Origin: Vandiemenella viatica
Taxonomy: Eukaryota; Arthropoda; Insecta; Orthoptera; Morabidae
DNA: 64,000 bases
Assembly: GCA_031002005.1 (NCBI GenBank)
Contig: CM061919.1
Location: forward strand, 177,365,121-177,429,120
Direction of reading: 5' to 3'
Program-made: the position numbers and the translations under genes
Notes under the pieces: model-generated
Database searches by the model: none
The model's input: only the letters and a program-made list of their open reading frames with translations
What the model was told of the DNA's origin: nothing
Shown here: one piece after another, positions 41,970 to 53,240 of the stretch
How positions within the stretch are numbered: the first letter of the stretch is position 1
Layout of the letters: every line of letters begins with the position of its first letter

Positions 41970-43440
41970 TATCTACATCTACGTACATACTCTGCAATTC
42001 ACAAAATTTTGGGTGGCGGAGGGTGATCAGCACGAAAACTAATCTCTTTACTGTGCATTCCATTTCCGAATGGTAAGAGGGAAAAAAGAATTCATTTAAG
42101 AATCAGTGCTGCACCTTATTTCTCTAATCTTATCTATCCTGTCATTCCGACTCAAATGGGTTGGTGGACGAAGTTTTCACCACACTCGTAAGTGAAAGTG
42201 GGATTACACATGTTTACCAATAAGTTTAAACGAAATGTCTATCTACCAGAGACTCCCAGCCCAGTCTACTAATCAGCTCCGTGACGCTTTCAGGACTGAA
42301 GCAAGCGGTCACGAATCGAGCGGCTCTTCTCTGTTCTCTATAATGTCAATCAACCCCTTACGAAACGGATCCCAAATGGCACAACAGTAGTCCAAATGTG
42401 GACGTACAAGAGATTTGTAACTTATCTCCTTTGTTTGTTCATTACAATTTTTCCAGATTCGACCTGTGAATCGCAACCTAGAATTAGCTTTACCTACTAA
42501 AGAATTAATGTGTAAGTCCCATTTCATGTTCCTTTGTACTGTTACTCCCAAATATTTCACAAAATCGACTATATAAATAACTGAACTATAACCTCGTATT
42601 TCTGAATAATCTGATTCTTTTTGTTAGTTATGCACATTGTCTTGCACTTTTTACAATTTAATTTAAGTTGCCATTCATCGCACCATGCCGAAAATACATC
42701 CAGATCGCGCTGAATTTCTAAGCAATCGGCCGAATTCCTTACTTCCCTATAAATAACCGCATCATCAGCAAACAATCTAAAAATGCTTTTCACTTTGTCT
42801 CCGAGATCGTTTATAAAAATTAAGAAAAGAAGTGGTCCCATTACACTTCCTTGAGGTACATCCGAAGATTAGAAGGACTTTGTCCTTCAACGACGGCATC
42901 TGCGACCGACCAGTTAGAAAATCCTTTATCCATTCTCAAAGCTGATCCGATATATCGTACGCTCGAAGCTTCGCTAAAAGGCGGTTGTGTGGTACAGAGC
43001 CAAAGGCTTTCTGAAAAAAATAATAAAAAATAATAATAAAAAAATTGAATGTGCTTGTGAACCTGCATCAATAACTTTCATTATGTCGTGTGTAAATAGG
43101 GCCAGCTGTGTTCCACATGATCGTTTCTTCCGAAATCCGTGTTGATTTGTTGTAAGCAAATTATTTTCATCTAGAAAATAATGTTCGAGCATATAATATG
43201 CTCCAAAACTCTACTACAAAATGTTATAGATACGGGACGGTAGTTTCTAGGATCACTTTGATCACGTTTCTTGAAAATCGGAGTTACTAGCGCGATTTTC
43301 CAGTCGGAAAGTACTTTTCGCTCTTCTAAGGATTTGCTGAATATATCAGACAGAAATGGTGCGACTTCCTCCGCGTACTCTGAAAATACTCTTACTGGAA
43401 TTCCATCCGGGCCCGGTGCTTTCCCCCACTTCAGGAGCTC
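41970..43440 (-). pseudogene. LINE reverse transcriptase (CR1/Jockey-like) with 3' UTR, 5'-truncated
   Basis: From high to low coordinate the minus strand encodes KAPGPDGIPVRVFSEYAEEV, LSDWKIALVTPIFKKRDQSD, RNYRPVSITFCSRVLEHI (RT fingers). A frame slip precedes LLTTNQHGFRKKRSCGTQLA and an AT-rich simple repeat. Then come FRKAFGSVPHNRLLAKLR-like residues, GPLLFLIFINDLGDKVKS, LFADDAVIYREV (catalytic FADD) and MKYLGVTVQRNMKWDLHIN. The 3' UTR ends in TATCTACATCTACG at about 41,972. The first catalytic Asp segment (DVVxLDF) is replaced by the AT repeat at 43,012-43,046. Several frameshifts and stops make it inactive. Confidence 0.9.
43012..43046. repeat. AAT-rich simple repeat inside the LINE
   Basis: GAAAAAAATAATAAAAAATAATAATAAAAAAATT interrupts the RT coding sequence at the position of the first catalytic aspartate motif, apparently replacing coding bases. 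Confidence 0.75.
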
Positions 43441-43980
43441 TAATTACTTTGTCTCTCGTGGTGATATGTCAGAGACAATGCGCCGTTGGAGCCGCGTCTC
43501 TTTTTAAGGCGCCTCGGGCGTCGTCTATTTATGCCGTCACGACGCTGTGACTAACTGGTCACACGGGCAGTCGTCACAGCAATGAGAGACTCACTCCGTC
43601 TCGTCAATGAGTAGGCGTCTTTGTTCCCGGTCGCCATTCAGCACACGCGAATTGCAGACGGACTGCGCAAGCCTGCTTTCTCAGCGTGTTTATTTTGGAG
43701 CCTGTCGGAATGCCGGACTTGGCTCGGCACGGTAAATATTTGGGACTGGCTGGTCTGTCAGTCGTCCAGAATGACGCGCGAACTTTGGCGTCACACGACA
43801 CCACCGCATGATCGGAGTAGGCGCTCGCTAGGGTGCTCTCTGGAACAGTCTACGTAACGTAAGAGACTAACTCTTCCGCTTCTGTGGGAATATGCTTGTC
43901 TTCCAGAATGTATAACACTACAATATTCTTAAAACCTATTTGCAACTATCATATATTTCATTTCTAAAAGTGTGTGAGTG
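43441..43980. other. unassigned GC-richer segment
   Basis: About 400 bp of GC-richer DNA follows the LINE truncation point. Overlapping open frames on both strands (66-78 residues) are not recognised. Confidence 0.35.
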
Positions 43981-43984
43981 TTTT

Positions 43985-45675
43985 CTTTTCTTTTTGTCAT
44001 AAGCCATTATCTCCCTCCTTACATCACCGAAAACGATAAATGAGGTACCGTTTTAAAGATTAGATATTCGTTTTGGTCATATCATATTTTAAAAAAGTCA
44101 TTTTTTCCAGATTTTACCCTTAAAGGGCAAAAATGTCAATACTTCTAAGATGCTGTTTTTTGTGTCATTTTTCTCCCTGGGTACCTAACGGAAATCGACA
44201 ATGAATTATCTCCGTTATGGTGACATCATATATTAAGACAGGAATTTTTCGACCTTTAAAGGGCAAAAGTATCAATATTTCTACAACGCATTTTCATGTC
44301 ACGAGCTATTGGTCTCCATTGATATTCAACATAAATCGAGAAATGAGGTATTATTTTAGAGATTAAGGCCACAGCTTTGCCTACATCATATTTTAAGAAA
44401 GGATTTTTTCAGGATTTGGCCCTTAAAGCGCAAAAGTATTATTGTTTTTATAACTTTTCTTTTTTTTTTTAACGAGCCATTTATCTTCCTTGCTATGTAA
44501 CCAAAATCGATAAACGAAGTATCATTTTAAACCGAGCGTGGTGGGTGAACGGTTAAAGTTCTGGTCTCGTATTCGGGAGGACGCGGATTCGAATTCCCGT
44601 CCGGACATCCAGATTTGGGTTTTCCAAGGTTTTCCAAAATCACTCCAGGGGAATTCCAGGATACTTCCTTCAAAAAGGTCATGGCCGAATGCCTTCCCGT
44701 TCCTTGTCCCCAGTCCCATCCCGCTTAGCCGCCGACGAGGCGTAAAGCAATATATATATATATATATCGTTTTAAAGGTTGAGGTATCCTCTTTGGCCAC
44801 ATGAAATTTTAAGAAAGTAATCATTCCAAATTTGACCCTTAATGGGCAAAAATGTCAGTATTTCTAAAAGGCGATTTTTCGTTTCACGATCCATTTGTCT
44901 TTTTGGATACCTAACGGAAATCGACAAATGAGGTATGATTTTAAAGATTAATGTCTCCGTTTTGGTGACATCATATATTGATACAGGAATTTTTCTGAAT
45001 TCGAATTTTAAAGTCCAGAAGTATCAATATTTCTACAACGCATTTTCATGTCACGAGCCATTTATCTTCCTCAATATCCAACATAAATCGAGAAATGAGG
45101 AATTATTTTAGAGATTAAGGTCTCAGCGATGGTTAAGTCTTATTTTAACAAAGGAATTTTTCGCAATTCGAACCTTAAAAGGCAAAAGTATCATTATTTA
45201 CATAACGAATTTTTTTGTCACCAGCCATTTATCTTCTTTGATATCTAACCAAAATCGAGAAACCAAGTATTATTTTAGAGATTAGTGTCTCCGTTTTGGT
45301 CACATCATATTTTAAGAAAGTAAAGGGCGAAAGTATTATTATTTCCACAATATTTTTCTTTATATCGAGCTCTTTATCTCGCTTTATATTTAATCGAAAT
45401 AGATTGATGAGATATCATATTAAAGATTAAGGTCTCCGGTTAGGTCGCATCGTATCTTGAGACAGGAATTTCTCGGAATTTGACCTTTAAAGGGCACAAG
45501 TATCATTATTTCCATAGCGTGTTTATTTGTTACGAGCTATTTATCTCCCTTGATATCTAACCGAAATCGATAAATGAGCTATCATTTTAATGATGAATGT
45601 CTCCAATATGGTAACATTATAAATTAAGAACGAAAATTTTGGAATTTGACCCTTGAAGGATAAAAGTAATAACTG
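43985..45675. repeat. satellite-like array, ~165-bp unit, about nine to ten copies
   Basis: Recurrent words mark each unit: CATTTATCTCCCTTGATATC-like, AACCGAAATCGATAAATGAG, ATTTTAAAGATTAAGGTCTC, CCTTTAAAGGGCAAAAGTAT and TTTCTACAACGCATTTTCAT. The TTAAAGGGC mark falls at about 44,120; 44,255; 44,422; 44,840; 45,006; 45,176; 45,322; 45,485 and 45,652, giving spacings near 165 bp (135-172) once the SINE is subtracted. Units are diverged from one another, so the array is old and not homogenised. A SINE-2 copy splits it. Confidence 0.88.
44532..44764 (+). repeat. SINE-2 copy inserted in the satellite array
   Basis: Flanked by TATCATTTTAAA (44,520-44,531) and TATCGTTTTAAA (44,765-44,776), both part of the satellite unit. 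CCGAGCGTGGTGGGTGAACG head, TCGTATTCGGGAGGACGCGG, GATTCGAATTCCCGTCCGG, AAAGGTCATGGCCGAATGCC and GACGAGGCGTAAAGC, with a (TA)n tail instead of poly-A. Confidence 0.93.
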
Positions 45676-45679
45676 TGAA

Positions 45680-46180
45680 TGTCGCACCTATGAGACAGTT
45701 AATAGTCTAGCCGCAAGATAGCAGCAGCATATATCAGAGAGATATTAATAATTTGCTTCACTGGTGGTGTATTTTCTACCTATTACCAATAAAAATTTGC
45801 TATAAATGAGGCGGATCTTCTTTCACCCTATTAGAAACCACCAACCTTAATATTCAACGTATTCGCGAAATTTTCGCACAGGTCATCTGGTGTACTTTAT
45901 TTACCAAATTTCCACTCCGCCACCGATCTAAAAACATTTAGCAGAGCACTATTGGTGAAGTTTCGTATACAGATTCTACTGAGAGTAATAAAAACGTTCA
46001 ATAAACAGCCAAATAAGCCCTGTCAATACATTTCATAGCCTCAGCGTGATTGAAAGATCTTACTCTGGCTGACGATTCGCCCTGCCACAGCTGCTGAGAC
46101 TCAGTTAACTCAGTCTGTTTATGTACTCAGTAAGAGCAGCCTAGCATTGCTGACTTTTGGCTTAATGTGTAGTAGGAGAA
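45680..46180. other. no recognisable feature
   Basis: AT-rich DNA between the satellite and a Tc1 relic; nothing assignable. Confidence 0.4.
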
Positions 46181-46183
46181 ACG

Positions 46184-47085
46184 CTGCCTGACCAAAGAAT
46201 CGAAGCACCCAGAATGGGAGGAGTGAACTAACATAAACTTTACGTATTGAGATGGTGTGTGCTGTTATTTCAAAGATTAGAAAATCGAATCAAATTTACG
46301 AAGATCTTGGCAGCGTGAGCACACTTATCAGGATGACGTTGCACCCCGTCTGGCCTGGATGCATGCACTGTTTTGGTTGGGAAGAGTGTCATAAAGCCGT
46401 TATATCCTGTCCTGAGACAAGCTGGTTCATAACTGTTGTAACATGTCTTTGATAAACTGGATACTGGGACGGAGCTGATGTCCGACCTAGTCCCACACAT
46501 CAGAGAACAGATCTGAGGATCTTGCTGGCAACGAGAGTACCTCAACATCAGTCATACAGTTCACAGAGACAAGTGCTGTATCCTGTTGCAAAATGGCACT
46601 GTCACATGAGAAGTAACCCATGACAGCGCTGGATGTCTGTGACGTACCGTTGTGCCGTCAGAATTCTCTCAATCACTACCAGCAGTGATCTGAAGTTAGA
46701 CCCAATGGCTCCTCCCTCATGATCCCACTAACACCGCTGTGCTTCTCCGAAATATTTGAGGAATAACACCTCTCTCCAGGTAGCCGGCATTCTCCACCAC
46801 GATGGTCATCCGAGGTAGTGCAGTATCTCTAATACAACCAATGTGTTGTGTTCAGCGATGAATTTTGTCAGGAGAGGAAAAACGGCTTGATGAGACCCTT
46901 CTCAACAGAATCAGTGTATGCATCCAGGCCAGAGAAGATACAGCGTGAAACTGATGAATGGACTTATATTCTAAATTTGACTCATTTTTGTAATCACTGA
47001 AATAACATCAGATACTCTATCGACCCGTGAAGTTTCATTTCGTTTCCTCCTGCCATTCTGGGTGCTTCATATTTTTGTCAGGCAG
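46184..47085. mobile_element. Tc1-type element, decayed
   Basis: The left end CTGCCTGACCAAAGAATCGA and the complement of the right end (CTGCCTGACAAAAATATGAA) are followed on both sides by AGCACCCAGAATGG and a less conserved continuation, giving terminal repeats of about 60 bp. TA is kept on the right (47,086-47,087) and mutated to CG on the left. It contains a relic transposase on the minus strand. Confidence 0.82.
46225..46560 (-). pseudogene. Tc1-family transposase, C-terminal relic
   Basis: The minus strand reads LPARSSDL...DVWD (corresponding to WPARSPDLSPIEHVWD, with the PIEH Glu segment lost), then LRPS, RLYDTLPNQNSACIQARRGAT. This is the usual Tc1 C-terminus (xRLYDTMPxRIxACIxARGG). 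Stops interrupt it. Catalytic blocks further upstream are unrecognisable. Confidence 0.7.
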
Positions 47086-47214
47086 TATATTTTAAGCAGC
47101 AGTATGTATCCCTGTCATCTCATCAATACTGTCAGCTGAACAATCGCTATTTTTAAAACGGGTAACTAAAAAAAGTAAAGGATAAATTCCATTTTACTCT
47201 CGGATAAGCAACAC

Positions 47215-47405
47215 AATTTGGCTGAAGTAATGAATAATTTACCAAAATCGCTGAAGGAATTTAAAATAAAAATTCGTAAATCGCAAAAGTAGATGGGAGA
47301 AGAATTTAACACTCAAATTATAAAAGATAATAATAATAAAAAAATAATAAATGACTAATGAAATTGCCACCGGAACGTGTGCTCCATCTTACTTAAATTA
47401 ATAAT
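47215..47405 (+). pseudogene. LINE 3' end fragment
   Basis: Reads LPKSLKEFKIKIRKSQK-stop, the common last codons of CR1/Jockey-like ORF2. A spacer with AATAATAATA and the 3' UTR word ATTGCCACCGGAACGTGTGC follow, shared with the copy ending at 18,220. Severely 5'-truncated. Confidence 0.6.
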
Positions 47406-47779
47406 AGTATTTCTTTAAGGCTGAACGAAATGTTATTTCCTACTCATTATTCCGTACGTGATGTTTAGGTTAATACGGAGGTTAAATAGTTATTGACAAG
47501 GAATCTTTGCGTACACGATAGTGAGTCACTCTTACTTGCCTTCTAAAACCGAACTGCGCATTCAGTATGTCTGAAAATTGTTATCTATGCAGCTAGCACC
47601 TATACGAACGCTAGGAAAGAAAACGTTATTAACACCCTGTATTTGTCGCATGAAAAGAAAATTGTGACTCTTTAACCGAACCTGATATACAAGCAGGCGT
47701 CAGTATACGTATGGTTTAGTGTGGTGGTCAGTAGGAAAAGCTATTACGAGGCCGTGTGGACTTTTCCGGTCACGGCAGG

Positions 47780-47885
47780 TGCTCCGTGGGCTGGGCGGCG
47801 CGGGGACCTCTTTAGGAGCGCGGCGCTGCGACATTCCCCCGCCGCGCCGCCCTATAAGGGCACCACCTGTCGTGACGTCACACGG
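47780..47885 (+). promoter_or_regulatory. candidate promoter: GC-rich, TATA-like and palindromic CRE
   Basis: A short GC-rich patch (GGGCGGCGCGGGG, CCGCCGCGCCGCC) contains TATAAG at 47,853-47,858 and the full CRE palindrome TGACGTCA at 47,873-47,880. Here the CRE lies downstream of the TATA word on the plus strand, or upstream if transcription is leftward. The context is suggestive only; a 149-residue open frame across it is not recognised. Confidence 0.3.
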
Positions 47886-48599
47886 TGCCTACTGCTCTCC
47901 GGCCACGCTACTCCCACCATTCAGATAGCTCCTCTCGACAATCTGGTTCAAGGACAAGATTCGAAACGGCACCTAGGAGACTTCCAAACTCTCATTGCTC
48001 CTTGTTCTAAGTCGAGTTTATTCGTAAGTTTTAGAATATTCTACTTTGCAAAACCTTTTGTCCTGTCATTTATTACGTTACAGATGTTCCTTGTTCCAGG
48101 GTCACGACTTTGTATGTTATTCACATACACTCCTGCTCATATTTTAAGCGTAAAATGTGCCATACTTTAAAAAACACTCTGTTACGGAGAACTGTAATAC
48201 GTTTTCTATAGTGGAATTAACAGTTTCTTACTAAAACAACATCTTTCGCGCATTTTACCTCGATCTTAATCTGGGCCTCTTCCCTTTCATCTCCATGTTG
48301 TAATGTAAATATAACATCACAATTACATTATTAATGTATATGCGGTACAGTTTAATTCATTACGTGGTGGTCTGCGTGAAAGACAGTGTTTTGTAAGGGC
48401 CAACTAGATAGATAAGAACAACGACTTCCTCAGCGACCATATGTCAGGCAGTTCTTGGAAGATCTTTCTGACAGATCTTTTGTCCACCACATCTTGGGCT
48501 GGATAAACATCGCTGAATTCACTGTGTCGGATGGTAACATGCAGAGCTCAGAGTTGCGAGGATAAAAGGGCTTGGGGAAGTGTCAAACACTCTCCGTGT

Positions 48600-48948
48600 G
48601 GGGGCGTCCATTAATTACGTGAGGTGAAATGGGGGGGGGTCCGGTGAAATATCACCAAGGGGAAGGGGGGTCAACGGAAATCTCACGTGAGGTTTTGGAA
48701 ATTTTTGTTGGATTGTAGAGCTAAAAAAAAGTCTACAAGTGACGCGAAAGTCGATTTAAGGGGGGTATTTCGTCGAAAAGTTTGGGTGTGACCGGCTTGG
48801 GAAGGGTGAGACCTTAAAAAAAAAGGTCTCAAACAGACTAGGGCGATTTCTAGGGGGGGGGGGGTGTCTCGCGGACCAGATCTCACCAGAGGGGGGGGGG
48901 GGATCCAGATATCCGGAAAAACACCTCACGTAATTTATGGATGCCCCC
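48600..48948 (+). mobile_element. Harbinger-like G-rich MITE, copy 1
   Basis: TGT flanks both ends (48,597-48,599 and 48,949-48,951). The ends GGGGGCGTCCATTAATTACG and the complement of the right end GGGGGCATCCATAAATTACG form long terminal repeats continuing GTGAGGTG. The interior is non-coding with G runs up to 12 and a shared ATTTCGTCGAAAAG word. A 3-bp target duplication fits PIF/Harbinger, although TGT is not the usual TWA. Confidence 0.8.
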
Positions 48949-48963
48949 TGTAGAATCATATTA

Positions 48964-49303
48964 GGGATCGCCCATTAATGACGTGATGTGTTTTTCAGGA
49001 ATTCCGCCCCTCCCCTTTCCCCTTCTGGTGAGACTTCTTGACATTTGGTCGGACCCCCCCCCCCTTTTCTCTAAAATGTCCTGATATTTTGATGGAGATC
49101 CTGTCCTCCCCCCCCCCCCCTACCAATCGACCTGGCAACTTTTTTAGGTCTAATGCTCCGAAGGTCGGTTTTGGGACAGTAATTTCTACAATAATTTCAA
49201 AACCTCAGGTGAGATTTCCGTTGACCTCCCCCCCTCCCTCTTGGTGATGTTTCGCAGGAACCCCCTCCCCACATTTCTCCTCACGTCATTAATGGGCGCC
49301 CCC
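48964..49303 (-). mobile_element. Harbinger-like G-rich MITE, copy 2 (opposite orientation)
   Basis: TTA on both sides (48,961-48,963 and 49,304-49,306). The reverse complement begins GGGGGCGCCCATTAATGACG and follows copy 1 through TCAACGGAAATCTCACCTGA to CATTAATGGGCGATCCC. Only 15 bp separate it from copy 1, giving an inverted pair. More diverged than copy 1. Confidence 0.8.
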
Positions 49304-49309
49304 TTATGT

Positions 49310-51580
49310 GTTATCGACTTATCATGAACAGGGTCACTACCCCGACGACCAATGAAAGAGCCAGGGAAGCGCTGATAAACGCAAATCCTTGAAATTTAAA
49401 CTTACAGCCAATCAGAATGAGTCTGAGCGAAGAGAGGTCATGTGTGGGGGAATGCATGATTGTGACCCTCCAATTTTAAAAAAATAGTTAATTTTAGTTA
49501 CTATTTTGTTTACAACATTTTTGCATGTCTGGACGTATCAGGAGATGGCAGAGGCGGATGAAGCGGCCGACTACCCGCGTGGAGAGAAGGGGAGTGAAAC
49601 CGAAATTCGTGGAGACAAGCGGCAAGGATGGCAAAACATGGACTCGGCCGATGGATCTCGAGGCGAGAGGTCATTGAGACGAGCTGGCAGCCGGAAAGAG
49701 GTGACTAATACAGAGTGATAAGCGTTCAAATGTGACTTGAGGTGGTTTGAGTAAAGATAGATGTGCTGGCGTAACTTCCCCTTTGCTGACTGACGGTAAA
49801 CACGCATACTATGAAGTGTACTAAAATTCGTATCAGCTCTCTTGCCCATATACCGACCCTGGCAAGGAAACTTGCAGATAGGAGTTTCAATCTGCCGAAC
49901 TGTAATGAGTTTTAGCCGGAGCTTTAACTTCCAAATAACTTTTTGTTAATAATAAAATAAACGACGTGCCTTTGCCATTCTTTGATTAATCAATTTGTTT
50001 CTATGTGGTAAATATTTAATTGCTAGCCGAAATGATACGTTCACTTTGTATGTGAATTGTAAATGCCTGAATAAATGTCCAGGTTATGGAAATTTTTGAT
50101 TAGTCATGATGTTATGCAGTTTAATTAAAGAACCCTTTTTCAGTTTTTAATAAATTATATAATTTTTGCTACCTGTGATTAATAAATTTAAATTCGTTTG
50201 TTTTATAAAATTAATGAGGCACCCAGCGCATCACGCTATGGTGAAAGTGCTATAAGAAGTGTCTTGAGGGAAGAGGAGGGAAATGGATGGCAACATAAGA
50301 AGAGAGATGGTGAATGGATAGGAGGCTTTTGCTTCAAGCAAACCCGAACAATGGTTGGAAGCTGCTGAAAAATACGCTCATTTGTAACGAAAGAGGATTA
50401 TCGTCAGTCAGTGTAACGTTCTTGAAGGAATGTCTTCGCAAACCGAGCCTATTGCACTCACTTCAAATGCTCCCTTTCTTACTGGAATTTAAAGAACTGC
50501 AAAATACTTTGATCTTTCTTTCCAGAATCCTTACGCCGTCAGGAAAAGACGAACAAGAACAACAATCTTAATCTTCATTGAATAATGAAATACGAAAACT
50601 ACATGCTCTGAGTAATTTTCTGTTTGCAAAAACTACGAAATAATGCATACGGGGAAAGAAATTAGTCAATCGTAGATGAATTTCAATTAAGCAATTAGCT
50701 CAGATAAATACTCTGGATTAACCATGGAAATTAGTGAGAAGTGGAAGCTATATATAGACAGACCAATATCAGGATTCATATGATAATAGGAAATCTGATA
50801 CCATCATAAGAATTAAGTAGTGTATTAGAAACGTGAGTGATTGCACTTGAAATAATTTTTGGAATTTGTGGAATGACTGAGATGTTAAAAAAAGTATACA
50901 GTTCCATAAAGTTAATGCACTAGTTAACTGCGCAGAGGTTATCGTCCTTAAAAATTCTTTCGCAAGTGAATTTATGGGCTACTTTTTCATCCTTCACTTC
51001 CAATCGGACTGCTCTAGGATACTACGATGACTGACATATTTCGACTGTAAAATCAGGAAAGGTAACGTTAGAAAATAAGACGTCACAAAAATTTTATTCA
51101 GGATCTAGAATTCTCAAGCAAGTCTACATTCTACTTCAATTTCCATCAAAACTGATTGAAAGAAGATAATCGCACGTAGCCTGAATTTCCTGTAGACATT
51201 AAACACCGAATTATAAAATAGAATCACACTTTGAGATGAAACTGTTCCCTCTGAGTAAGAGAACAATGTTTACAATCGTCTATCAGGGGCCACTATTTAT
51301 CTAACTCTCAATCAAAACACGCTACATCAGTTTGTTAGTTACTAAACATGCGTAAGATGGTATCCCATTTTTCGCTGGATGTTTGATCTCTGTTAACAAA
51401 ACGCCATCGGATACATCATGTTTTGGCTTATCTGTGGTCGGCCAGCTGGATTAAAGCGTTTTATCGTTCCTCATAAAGGTTTAATTGTCTTATAAAATTC
51501 GTAGAATTTAAATGCGTGCCTTATGCTGTATCTGATAGAGTGAAGTGTTTTACGGCTCTATAGTCACTTATCGGAGATAT
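49310..51580. other. mostly unassigned; see candidate exon at 49,541
   Basis: AT-rich DNA. The 85-residue plus frame at 50,314-50,571 is not recognised. No repeat boundaries were found. Confidence 0.35.
49541..49699 (+). CDS. candidate internal exon, hydrophilic, unrecognised
   Basis: A pyrimidine-containing tract ending CGTATCAG precedes an open segment, ended by AAAGAG then GTGACT as a possible donor. The reading MAEADEAADYPRGEKG, SETEIRGDKRQGWQNM, DSADGSRGERSLRRAG is rich in charged residues and has no stop. The composition differs from the AT-rich flanks. No domain was recognised; both splice sites are sub-consensus, so this may be chance. Confidence 0.25.
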
Positions 51581-51589
51581 ATAGCTGAG

Positions 51590-51800
51590 GCAGAATCCCC
51601 AGTGTGCAAGATTCCGTATTACTTCTTGCATGGATGACTGTGATGGTGTATGTCAGCGTCGTAGTGTGTTTATTGTGTTTTGGACCAGAGATGAGAAAAG
51701 GGAGGTCTAATAAAGCCTACATTTTCGAAAGGTACAGAAGGACCGGGAAATTTAATGCAAAATCCGATAAATATTTCAGCGATCGCCACTGCCTTTACTT
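51590..51800 (-). repeat. possible SINE-4 fragment, very diverged
   Basis: TGGATGACTGTGATGGTG and GTGTTTATTGTGTTTTGGAC, then GATGAGAAAAGGGAGG, parallel the body of the copies at 6,925 and 57,785 (TGGATGACTGTGATATTA, TTTGTGTTGTGGATGAAAG) in the same orientation. Weak. Confidence 0.3.
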
Positions 51801-51984
51801 CTCTATTTCAACTTACACGAAATAACGCATTGAAAGCATCACCAAAGAAACGCATAAATGAGCCGTGCTGTGTTGGGGCTTCCGTTTGTACTCTTGTGAA
51901 TCGTGTGAAAGGTTTCCTGACGTCATTATGGCTGTGCAACTTGATTTTAACAAAAATTGAAAGCGAAACGGTAATTGGCGTTAG

Positions 51985-52495
51985 ATGCATGAGGCATTCC
52001 ATTTCGGACATTGTTTCTGAGTTTCTGCAGTGTCAAAAATGCGGCCGACCACGTCTACTTAATGACCGAGACCAGCGACGTCTGCGTTGAAGATTCATTG
52101 TTGACAGACAGGCAACACTGTATCAAAAAGAGCAACAATCGTTGTAGGACTTACGACAGACGCGTGTATGCGGACAGTGCGGCGAAATTTGGCGTTGGAG
52201 GATATGACAGCAGAAGTCCGACACTTTTGCCTCTGCTAACAAAACGCCCCGACTGTAGCGCCTCTCATGGGCTCGTGGATATATTGGCTGAACCCTAGAT
52301 GACTTTTGGTATTATTAGAGATGGTTAGAGCTGACGGTGGAGTTCAAGTGTGGCGCAGACCACGTGACGTTACGAACCCAGGTTATCAGGAAGCCATCGC
52401 GCAAGCTGATGGTGGCTGTGTTTACAAGGCGAGGACTGGGCTATCTGGTGAAACTAAATCGACATTTGGTTATTGTGGTGTTGGCTTTTACGGAA
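51985..52495 (+). pseudogene. Tc1-family transposase, N-terminal half, decayed
   Basis: In shifting plus-strand frames: MRHSISDIVSEF (first helix-turn-helix), CGRPRLLNDRDQRRLR (GRPR-like linker, then second HTH start), RQATLYQ, RTVRRNLALE, PLLTKRP, LSWARGYIGWTLDDF, then RADGGVQVWRRPRDV. This is the order of a Tc1 transposase up to just past the first catalytic Asp, whose SDESRF motif is not legible. No catalytic second half follows and terminal repeats were not found. Confidence 0.72.
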
Positions 52496-52499
52496 AGTA

Positions 52500-53228
52500 A
52501 CTTCTCAATCATACTGTTCTTGCAATTTAAAAAGAAATTATCAAGTTTGAATGCTATGAATCTTTAGCTAGTCACATGACATATTACTGGAATTAATAGC
52601 ATGACTGAAAAGTGGGTGTAAAATTTATTAAAACTTGATCATGGTGAAATTACGCAAACATGAAGTTTATTTTATTAAGATATGAACAATTACACATCGT
52701 CGAATGTCTTTAATTTTAAACAGTTAGAGCAATATCTCAGGGTCGATTACTGGGTATATCAGATCGCATAAGATTCCGTCACGGACGAAGATTTACCGTT
52801 GCGCCGCTGGCGAGGTCAGACCCCACGCATGAATAGCCAGTATAGCGCCGCGGGGATTGTCCAGCTTTCTCGCCCGGCGGGACGTGGTGGCCGCTTCCCC
52901 AGGCCGCGTCGTGTCGTACAGTGGTCCGGCCTCGGTGAAGGTTACTTGCCGATGCACCAGACCAGTATCAGAATTAGAGTGACCCTTCAACCGATCCTCT
53001 GATCCAAGGAAAACTCTGTACGCCTCACACTGAGATGTAGCGTATGTCCCTCGCCGAATCACAGCGCTGCAAGCCAAGATGATCGCTCGGGGTAGGCTCA
53101 AAAGATCAAACTTAAAAACAAAAAAAAGTTAATAAATTTTTGTCAGCTTCTCTATTGGGTGGATCGTCTCCCACCACTTTCCAAAAGCGCCTCTTTAGTA
53201 AGAAACGGAATTAAGATCTATTTTCGAT
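52500..53228. other. unassigned; GC-rich block at 52,780-53,060
   Basis: A GC-rich 280-bp block (GCGCCGCGGGG, CCCGGCGGGACG) has open frames on both strands (67 and 102 residues), not recognised. The rest is AT-rich. Confidence 0.35.
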
Positions 53229-53240
53229 CGCCGGCAACAG

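Noticed and set aside
43985..45675. CRISPR-like or promoter array
   Set aside because: Units of ~165 bp are contiguous and diverged, without spacers or conserved short repeats; a eukaryotic satellite explains them.
47721..48170. 149-residue plus-strand open frame as a gene
   Set aside because: It spans a GC-rich promoter-like patch and then AT-rich DNA with a sharp composition change, overlaps another open frame, and has no recognised domain.
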